The notes beneath the pieces were generated by a model. It was given only the letters and a program-made list of their open reading frames with translations. It made no database searches and was not told the DNA's origin. The position numbers and the translations under genes are program-made. 64,000 bases of DNA, from NCBI GenBank assembly GCA_963741615.1, contig CAVUIU010000030.1:558001-622000 (forward strand), given 5' to 3'. Origin of the DNA: UBA9676 sp963741615. GTDB lineage: Bacteria > Actinomycetota > Actinomycetes > Streptosporangiales > Streptosporangiaceae. Positions 59,161-64,000 of this stretch are shown in pieces (the first letter of the stretch is position 1; the number at the start of each line of letters is the position of its first letter).

Positions 59161-59388
59161 TCATCGGTCATGGATCTGGGGTGCGTGTGAGGGGCAACGC
59201 CATCCGCTGGCGTACTGCCTGCCTGGTGTGCCGCACGGCTGGTAGATGCCGCCAGGCACGGCGCGGTCATAGGTGCAGGCGGGCTGGGCGGGTACGACTA
59301 CGGTCCCGCGGCCCTTCGGGTCGTCCCATCGCCATGCGCCGCCATCAGGTGGCGGCATCCTGGGCAGGGTGTGCACGGTGCTGGTCAT
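59161..59388 (-). CDS. Hypothetical Cys-containing small protein
   Basis: 75 residues with GGAWRWDDPKGRGTVVVPAQPACTYDRAVPGGIYQPCGTPGRQYASGWRCPSHAP. Spaced Cys and His suggest a metal knuckle; similar short proteins are common in actinobacterial elements. Starts at ATG 59388 or ATG 59358. Downstream of the antitoxin-like gene by 32 bases. Confidence 0.55.
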   Translation of the reverse strand: MTSTVHTLPRMPPPDGGAWRWDDPKGRGTVVVPAQPACTYDRAVPGGIYQPCGTPGRQYASGWRCPSHAPQIHDR

Positions 59389-59420
59389 GCTGGTTTATCC
59401 GGCGGCGCGGTGGCGGCGGG

Positions 59421-59681
59421 CTATGCCGCCGTACCGCTGGCGTGCGCCTCGCCCGAGGTGCCGAGCATCGCCCCTATCGCGGACCAGGAATGCCCCTCTG
59501 CGCGGGCGGCATGGACGGCGGCGGCGAGGTCGCGCTGGCTGGCGGCGGCAGCGGCGAACGCCGCGGCGACGGCTCGCAGCGCCCCGGCGTCCCGCACGTC
59601 GCCCGGCGCAGGCTCGTAGTCCTCGAACCGGCGGGCTAGCTCGTCTGCGCGGGCCAGGATCTCCTCAGCTGACCGTGGCAT
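59421..59681 (-). CDS. Antitoxin-like HTH protein
   Basis: 86 residues. N-terminal helical part ILARADELARRFEDYEPAPGDVRD and C-terminal HTH-like GHSWSAIGAMLGTSGEAHA, the pattern of antitoxins that follow small toxins in actinobacteria. It starts within the toxin stop (TGATG), so translation is coupled. Confidence 0.62.
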   Translation of the reverse strand: MPRSAEEILARADELARRFEDYEPAPGDVRDAGALRAVAAAFAAAAASQRDLAAAVHAARAEGHSWSAIGAMLGTSGEAHASGTAA

Positions 59682-59980
59682 CAGTGATCACCTTTCCGGG
59701 GCAGGAACTTCGGCCGGGCGCGCATGGCGTGGACGATGACCGGTCCGGTGCTGCTGTCGGCCACGCCGACCTCGACCAGGGTGCCGTCGCGGGCAGGGCC
59801 GATGAACATGGTGAGGCCGTCGTCCAGTTCAGCCACCTGGACTGGGTTGCGGAGCGCGTGGCGCATATCGTCATCGGTGATGCCGTGCTTGCGGGCGCTC
59901 GGCGCAATGTCTGGCACACGCAGCCAAGTTACCTTGCCGCCAGACTGACCGCAAGTTACCTTGCGCGGCGGGTTACTCAT
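59681..59980 (-). CDS. Toxin-like protein of a putative toxin-antitoxin pair
   Basis: 99 residues. The core SARKHGITDDDMRHALRNPVQVAELDDGLTMFIGPARDGTLVEVGVADSSTGPVIVHAMRARPKFL follows the alpha-beta-beta-beta layout of RelE/BrnT-like small toxins. It overlaps the ATPase gene by eight bases and the antitoxin by one, with the toxin first. Confidence 0.6.
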   Translation of the reverse strand: MSNPPRKVTCGQSGGKVTWLRVPDIAPSARKHGITDDDMRHALRNPVQVAELDDGLTMFIGPARDGTLVEVGVADSSTGPVIVHAMRARPKFLPRKGDH

Positions 59981-61256
59981 CTAATTGCCTCGCCAACTCC
60001 GCCAACTCCGCCAACTCCTCCTGGAGAGCGGGCTTGGCGGGCTTGGCGGTCTTCGCAGGTGAGAGCGTTTCGCTCTCTGGCAGGTCCCTGAGGTCGCCCT
60101 CATGCTCAGGTAGCGAGATCCACCAGTCACCGTGCTTGGCGGCCGGGATCCGCAGCGACTTGCGGGCCCGCTCAAGGGTGCGTTTGGTGATTCCCTCGGT
60201 TTCCCGTGCCTCCTCCTCAACGTCCTTGGTCCGCCGCGGGCCGTTGGCGAGTGCCTGCCTCAGGTAGTCCTCGGCGCGGCTCTTCTCGTCACGTTCACCC
60301 CCGCCCCCCTGGGCGCTGAGGATGTCCCGGACGCTGCGGTCGGCTTCACCGCCGGGCATGAACTTCCCGACCTGGGCGTCACCCTTGGCCGTGGGGACGG
60401 TGGCCTCGATGATGCGGTAGGCCAGGGACGGCAGGTCGTTGCGGCCGAGGCTGTTCTTGGTCTGGGTGATGACCTGGGTGCCGTCTTCGTCGTCGGTGGC
60501 GAAGGCGAAGATGAACCGGGCCACGTCCTTGAACGCGCCGGAGGCGGTGATCAGCGATGAGGCGTCGGTGCCGCTGGACTTGTTGAAGTGGGCGATGCCC
60601 GCGATGACTACGCCGGTCTGGTCGGCGAGGCGGGCGAGCGGGTCCAGGGCCTGGCGGACCTGCCGGTTGACGTGCGTGTCGAGGGTGTCGCTGATCGCCG
60701 ACATGAGCGGGTCGAGCACGACCATGGCTACGTCGTTGCCGGTGATCGCCTCCTCCAGCAGTTTGTTGTCGGCGGGCAGGCTGAGCGATACGGTGTCGCC
60801 CTCGATCGCCTGCACCTCGGCCCGGTACACCATGTCCAGGTCCGCGCCGCCCGCGATGAGCCTGGGCACGATCGTGAACTTCCACGAGTCCTCGACGGCG
60901 ACATAGATCACCGCGCGGGGCTGGCCATACAGGGAACCTGGGAGGGTGCCGGTGGTGATCTGGGCCGCCACCCAGATCAGGAACGATGACTTGCCAGTGC
61001 CTTCCCGGCCGGCGAACAGTCCCAGTGACCCGGACGGTACGCGGCCCAGCCCGTCGTCTTCCCACGCCCACACGACCGGCTCGGGGTCGATGGCGGACGC
61101 TGGGGTGAGCACGATCTTGCGGACGTACGGCTCGTTGCCGTCGTCGTCGCAGACGCAGGCGTCCGGGCTGGCGTCACATCCCCGGCAGAAATAGCCGTCC
61201 TGGTCGCCGCCGACTTCCCGGCCGCATGAGCATTTGGCGATTCCCCCGGCATTCAC
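59973..61256 (-). CDS. RepA-like hexameric AAA/RecA-family ATPase with zinc ribbon
   Basis: 427 residues. N-terminal Cys cluster (CSCGREVGGDQDGYFCRGCDASPDACVC) likely binds zinc; Walker A is GREGTGKSS near residue 88; Walker B is VVLDPLMSA near 185; GIAHFNKSSGTDASSLITASGAFKD matches the RepA/AAA_25 sensor region. The C-terminal 120 residues include a winged-helix-like part and a LAELAELARQL tail encoded by 9-bp tandem repeats. Likely a replicative helicase or initiator of the element. Confidence 0.88.
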   Translation of the reverse strand: MNAGGIAKCSCGREVGGDQDGYFCRGCDASPDACVCDDDGNEPYVRKIVLTPASAIDPEPVVWAWEDDGLGRVPSGSLGLFAGREGTGKSSFLIWVAAQITTGTLPGSLYGQPRAVIYVAVEDSWKFTIVPRLIAGGADLDMVYRAEVQAIEGDTVSLSLPADNKLLEEAITGNDVAMVVLDPLMSAISDTLDTHVNRQVRQALDPLARLADQTGVVIAGIAHFNKSSGTDASSLITASGAFKDVARFIFAFATDDEDGTQVITQTKNSLGRNDLPSLAYRIIEATVPTAKGDAQVGKFMPGGEADRSVRDILSAQGGGGERDEKSRAEDYLRQALANGPRRTKDVEEEARETEGITKRTLERARKSLRIPAAKHGDWWISLPEHEGDLRDLPESETLSPAKTAKPAKPALQEELAELAELARQLDE

Positions 61257-61666
61257 GCGGCATCGCCACCCAGGAAGTCGCCCGGCCGGGGGTCACCGGC
61301 CCGGGACCGTCCACCGGGTCCCCACCGCCGCCGCTCGAGCTCGTCGTGGGGGATGCCGCCGATCGCAATCGGGTGGGTGGCGGCGTACCAGGCGCGTTCA
61401 GCTTCGGCTTCGGACTGGCGGCGGCCGTCGTCCACGCCACGCTCGTAACCGAGGCGGTAACCCTCGCGCCAGTCGTGCAGCCGCAGTTTCAGTGATTGGT
61501 CGAGCAGGTCGCTCTGCTCCACCAGTTCGGCGACAGCCTCCGCCAGCGGTGCCGGTTCGCGTTGTACGCTTGAGACGACTTTGGTCCGCGTGGTGGTGGG
61601 CGAGGTCAGCGATGATTGGGCCGGGTGGCCGGGTGTTGCCCGGCCCAATTTCGCGTCACGCGCCAT
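61253..61666 (-). CDS. Hypothetical coiled-coil protein upstream of the ATPase
   Basis: 137 residues from ATG 61666, with a helical core PLAEAVAELVEQSDLLDQSLKLRLHDWREGYRLGYERGVDDGRRQSEAEAERAWYAATHP. Four-base overlap with the ATPase start suggests a loader or accessory protein. A TTG at 61711 would give a longer form but lacks a ribosome site. Common next to such ATPases in actinobacterial elements. Confidence 0.65.
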   Translation of the reverse strand: MARDAKLGRATPGHPAQSSLTSPTTTRTKVVSSVQREPAPLAEAVAELVEQSDLLDQSLKLRLHDWREGYRLGYERGVDDGRRQSEAEAERAWYAATHPIAIGGIPHDELERRRWGPGGRSRAGDPRPGDFLGGDAA

Positions 61667-61901
61667 GGTCCGCGGTTGGGACGGGGCGGGCGAGGTCGTC
61701 AAGGTCGTCAAGATCGACCTTGATCAATTTGGGGCCGATTTTCCAGGCGGGCAAAAGCCCGTCGGCGATCCACCGGTAGACGGTTCGTTTGTTCAGCCCG
61801 TAGGCGGCGGCGGCCTGGACGACGGACGCGGGCCGCCGCGGCGGCCGCCGGGGAGATGCCGCCAGCAGAAGGCAGGCAGCGAGAATGAGAATGCGGGGCA
61901 T
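61656..61901 (-). CDS. Excisionase-like helix-turn-helix protein
   Basis: 81 residues. C-terminal part ASVVQAAAAYGLNKRTVYRWIADGLLPAWKIGPKLIKVDLDDLDDL is the MerR/Xis-type HTH-wing (turn GLNKRTVYRWI). The first 25 residues are hydrophobic and basic. GGAAGG lies eight bases before ATG 61901. It should help the integrase excise the element; unlike in many elements it is at the opposite end from int. Confidence 0.78.
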   Translation of the reverse strand: MPRILILAACLLLAASPRRPPRRPASVVQAAAAYGLNKRTVYRWIADGLLPAWKIGPKLIKVDLDDLDDLARPVPTADHGA

Positions 61902-62063
61902 AGCGTCAACCTTCCCGAGGGGCTGGCGCGGGTCTTGCACGCACCAGCGAACGGTGGCCGAGAACCGCTTACCCTGCCCAGGTGGTTGAGAGCACTCCCC
62001 TAACTGCCGTGTGACCGGCAGGTCCTGCCCCCACTCTCTTCTTGCGCTTGTCAAATTACACGA

Positions 62064-62114
62064 GTGTCATGCCTGCGGCAACCTGGTGCCGGTAACTGGC
62101 ACGCCTATGGCACG
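62064..62114. repeat. Right-end copy of the recombinase arm sites
   Basis: GTGTCAT at 62064-62070 and, 30 bases on, the same 21-bp sequence as at 53471-53491 (62094-62114). At the left end the GTGTCAT-to-repeat distance is 40 bases, so the difference is one helical turn. Confidence 0.65.
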
Positions 62115-62150
62115 AAAGGGGGCGGCCCGCGCGAAAGTGCAGGTCAGTGG

Positions 62151-62177
62151 GGTGGGCGGTACTGGGATTGAACCAGT
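62151..62177. repeat. attR: 3' end of the intact tRNA-Val
   Basis: The 27-bp counterpart of 53328-53354. It spans the discriminator, acceptor 3' strand and T-arm of tRNA-Val, which stays functional after insertion. Confidence 0.9.
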
Positions 62178-62224
62178 GACCTCTACCGTGTCAAGGTAGC
62201 GCTCTCCCACTGAGCTAACCGCCC
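62153..62224 (-). tRNA. tRNA-Val(GAC)
   Basis: 72-nt cloverleaf on the minus strand: acceptor GGGCGGT/ACCGCCC, anticodon loop TTGACAC (anticodon GAC), T-arm ACTGG/CCAGT, discriminator A. No encoded CCA. It is the integration target of the element. Confidence 0.97.
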
Positions 62225-62227
62225 TCG

Positions 62228-62299
62228 AGGCGGAGGCGGGAATCGAACCCGCGTACAGGGCTTTGCAGGCCCTTGCCTAAGCCACTCGGCCACTCCGCC
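62228..62299 (-). tRNA. tRNA-Cys(GCA)
   Basis: Acceptor GGCGGAG/CTCCGCC, anticodon stem AGGGC/GCCCT around CTGCAAA (anticodon GCA), and discriminator U, the main identity base of tRNA-Cys. No encoded CCA. Three bases from tRNA-Val. Confidence 0.97.
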
Positions 62300-62386
62300 G
62301 CTTCCGGCCCCGTCGCCGGGAGCGAGGAAGGGTTCCCGGGAGCCGTGTGGACCTTCGGCCGCGTGACACGGCGTCCGGCGCCTCCG

Positions 62387-62459
62387 AGCGGACGACGGGA
62401 TTCGAACCCGCGACCCTCACCTTGGCAAGGTGATGCTCTACCAACTGAGCCACGTCCGC
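62387..62459 (-). tRNA. tRNA-Gly(GCC)
   Basis: Acceptor GCGGACG/CGTCCGC, anticodon stem TCACC/GGTGA around TTGCCAA (anticodon GCC), discriminator U. First gene of the Gly-Cys-Val operon, which is conserved in actinobacteria. Confidence 0.97.
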
Positions 62460-62657
62460 ATGACCGCCCGCCAAGGCGGGCAGAACGCTGCCAGCCAAGA
62501 CCGGCGCGCGTGTCAGAACTTTAGCCGATCCTGGCCGGCGAGCAAACTTGCCCGCCGGCACACCGTGTCAACCCTGTCATATCGCCGCGGCTTCCCTGCC
62601 CGGCGCGAACCCCTGGCCGCACGGGACGGCGCACGCCAGTATGGCCGTCTCTCATGC

Positions 62658-62697
62658 TTCGGTTCCGACCGAAAGATGTCGGGGTTACGGTCGGAAC
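62658..62697. promoter_or_regulatory. Inverted-repeat operator of the ArsR-type gene
   Basis: GTTCCGACCG (62662-62671) and CGGTCGGAAC (62688-62697) are perfect 10-bp arms 26 bases apart, the second touching the ATG. The left arm lies within a further dyad, TTCGGT-N4-ACCGAA (62658-62673). Autoregulation by the adjacent gene product is likely. Confidence 0.7.
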
Positions 62698-63441
62698 ATG
62701 CCTGCCATCTCGGCCCGTCCCGCGCCTGGCGCCGGCATCGCGCCGGTCGCGGCACTGATGGGGGACCCAGCCCGCGCAGCCATGCTGACCGCCCTGCTCG
62801 ATGACCGGGCCCTCGCGGCGGGGGAACTGGCGAATCTGGCCGGGGTGAGCCCTGCGACCGCCAGCGAGCATCTCACCAGGCTCCTGGGGGGCGGCCTGGT
62901 GACGGTGGCGAGCCAGGGCCGTCACCGCTACTACCGCCTGGCCGGGCATCAGGTCGCCGCTGCGGTCGAGGTCCTGTCCCACCTCAGCCCGCCCGCCCCG
63001 GTGCGCAGCCTGCGCCAGTCGCGGCAGGCAGCGGCGCTCGCGGCGGCCCGTACGTGCTACGACCATCTGGCCGGCCAGGCCGGGGTGGCCCTGCTGGACG
63101 CCTTGCTGGCGGGCGGTGCGCTCACCGGTGCGGGGGAGGAGTCGGCAGACTTCGAGGTCACGGTGGTGGGGGTGGCCACGTTCGCCGCGTTTGGCGTGAA
63201 TGTCGATTCCCTCCGTCACTCGCGGCGCCGCTTCGCGGGCCCCTGCCTGGACTGGACGGAACGCCGCCCGCACCTGAACGGGGCGCTCGGCGCCGCCGTG
63301 ACCGCCCGCCTGCTGGAACTGGGCTGGATCGAACGGGGCGCCCACCGCCGGGCCGTCCGCGTCACCCCGGCCGGCCGGGAAGGGCTCACCACAGCCTTCG
63401 GCTGGACCGCGCCGCTCAGCCTGGCTCCGGGACGCCTCTGA
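62698..63441 (+). CDS. ArsR-family winged-helix regulator with C-terminal domain
   Basis: 247 residues. ArsR winged helix at about 10-85 (PVAALMGDPARAAMLTALLDDRALAAGELANLAGVSPATASEHLTRLLGGGLVTVASQGRHRYYRLAGHQVA), then about 150 residues of the kind found in ArsR proteins with LDWTERRPHLNGALGAAVTARLLELGWIE and a second DNA-binding-like helix. No CxC metal site is visible. ATG 62698 directly follows the operator dyad. Target unknown. Confidence 0.88.
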   Translation: MPAISARPAPGAGIAPVAALMGDPARAAMLTALLDDRALAAGELANLAGVSPATASEHLTRLLGGGLVTVASQGRHRYYRLAGHQVAAAVEVLSHLSPPAPVRSLRQSRQAAALAAARTCYDHLAGQAGVALLDALLAGGALTGAGEESADFEVTVVGVATFAAFGVNVDSLRHSRRRFAGPCLDWTERRPHLNGALGAAVTARLLELGWIERGAHRRAVRVTPAGREGLTTAFGWTAPLSLAPGRL

Positions 63442-63930
63442 GCCTGGCGGGTCAGCGTGAGCAGGCTGAACGGCCCGGCGGGCCCGCCGGGCCCGGGGCG
63501 CACCTGGGTAAACCTGGGCTGACGTGGTTTCACGCCTTCCGGGGGGGCCGGTGAGGAGCCAGGTCGCGGCACCGCACGGCCCGGCGTGTGGTCAGGCTGG
63601 GCCGCGGCGCACGCCCGTTTTGCCGCTTCTGCCTTCAGCGGCCGACTGCGAGAGCACGGCGTGACGGCCAAACGCCTGTGGGTCCGCGACCGGCTGGCCG
63701 TGCTCAGCGATCTGAGCGTGACCGGGGTGAACCTGCTGGGCGAGATCCTGCGCTCGCTGGCATGGGCCGCCTGATCCGCGCGGACCTGCTGGTCGGGCTG
63801 CTCGTGGCGGCCGGGCTGACCCGGTCACGGCCCGGATGATGTGGTTGCGGCAGGCGCCCGCGTACAGTGCCTGTGATCTGGGCGCGCCGGGTGGCGTGCA
63901 TGATGCGGGTACCAGCACTGGAGGAGCCGA
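63442..63930. other. Gene-poor stretch with a terminator-like palindrome
   Basis: GGCCCGGCGGG and its complement form a perfect 22-bp palindrome at 63472-63493, 30 bases after the ArsR stop, probably its terminator. A 62-codon open frame at 63586-63774 ends LLGEILRSLAWAA but has neither a ribosome site nor recognised relatives. No clear promoter for the ammonia-lyase was found; TACAGT at 63863-63868 is a possible -10. Confidence 0.4.
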
Positions 63931-64000
63931 TGCGAACAGTGGTCGTCGACGGTGACGGCCTCACGGTCGAGGACGTCGTGGACGTCGCGCGCGGTGAGGC
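63931..64000 (+). CDS. hutH: Histidine ammonia-lyase family protein, N-terminal start only
   Basis: 23 codons before the window ends: MRTVVVDGDGLTVEDVVDVARGE. The pattern GDGLTVEDVVxVAR opens histidine and aromatic amino acid ammonia-lyases, which deaminate His to urocanate with an MIO cofactor. GGAGG lies six bases before ATG. The catalytic ASG motif is beyond the window, so the family call rests on the N-terminus alone. Confidence 0.6.

Larger units (their letters stand above)
53328..62177. mobile_element. Integrated element of about 8.85 kb in tRNA-Val
   Basis: Bounded by a 27-bp direct duplication (one mismatch) of the tRNA-Val 3' end. It holds a tyrosine recombinase at the left end and an excisionase-like HTH gene at the right end, a RepA-like ATPase, a toxin-antitoxin-like pair, a terminase-small-subunit-like gene and about ten tiny genes, all but the first few on the minus strand. 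No translocase, relaxase, capsid, portal or large terminase was recognised. Best reading: a mobilisable island or phage satellite. Confidence 0.88.

Noticed and set aside
59010..60091. Plus-strand open frames across the toxin-antitoxin and small-gene region
   Set aside because: They are shadows of the minus-strand operon; the translations are Arg/Gly/Ala-rich without motifs or ribosome sites.
1..64000. CRISPR array
   Set aside because: No regularly spaced 25-40 bp direct repeats with unique spacers were seen, and no cas gene motif.

Overview
High-GC actinomycete chromosome, probably from the Streptosporangiales or a nearby lineage. The reasons are very GC-rich codon use with frequent GTG starts, a ppdK-dgt-dnaG-sigma gene block, a mycothiol-dependent isomerase-type protein, an Rv1733c-type membrane protein, an XRE/DUF397/HATPase trio and a Gly-Cys-Val tRNA cluster. 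The taxonomic placement is inference from gene content.

Layout. 1-8.5 kb: core block with the C-terminal part of pyruvate phosphate dikinase, dGTPase, a ferredoxin-reductase-type flavoprotein, a HAD phosphatase, DNA primase and a sigma-70 factor. 8.6-12.5 kb: membrane proteins, tRNA-Asn, a DinB/MDMPI protein and a GH25-like protein. 12.6-19.9 kb: one long minus-strand transcription unit, livGFHMK followed by a TetR regulator and an acyl-CoA ligase, probably import plus CoA activation of one organic acid. 20-29 kb: a winged-helix regulator with its membrane partner, a sirtuin, a FadR regulator, an alpha/beta hydrolase, the developmental-type XRE/DUF397/HATPase trio and a two-component system. 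29-33.4 kb: an operon of M20 peptidase, FadR regulator, alpha/beta hydrolase and APC permease for uptake and hydrolysis of an amide or peptide-like nutrient. 33.4-47.5 kb: mixed metabolic and regulatory genes, including glgC, a second acyl-CoA ligase, two flavodoxin-like proteins, an amidase-like protein without its catalytic Cys, and a DUF1326-DUF2182 operon ending in a thymidylate-synthase-like protein. 47.5-53.2 kb: a rearrangement scar (two truncated, head-to-head gene remnants), a TetR/membrane pair, a Phd-VapC toxin-antitoxin module and a large membrane protein.

53.3-62.2 kb is the most unusual part: an integrated element of about 8.85 kb bounded by a 27-bp duplication (one mismatch) of the 3' end of tRNA-Val(GAC). 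It carries a tyrosine recombinase, an excisionase-like HTH protein, a RepA-like hexameric ATPase, a toxin-antitoxin-like pair, a terminase-small-subunit-like protein and two runs of tiny overlapping genes. It has no recognisable conjugation, capsid or large-terminase gene, so it looks like a mobilisable island or phage satellite rather than a conjugative element or a prophage. Its insertion appears to have moved the tRNA operon terminator 8.8 kb from the tRNAs.

The window ends with the tRNA Gly-Cys-Val cluster, an ArsR-type regulator with an inverted-repeat operator, and the first codons of a histidine ammonia-lyase. All calls are by eye; no database search was run.
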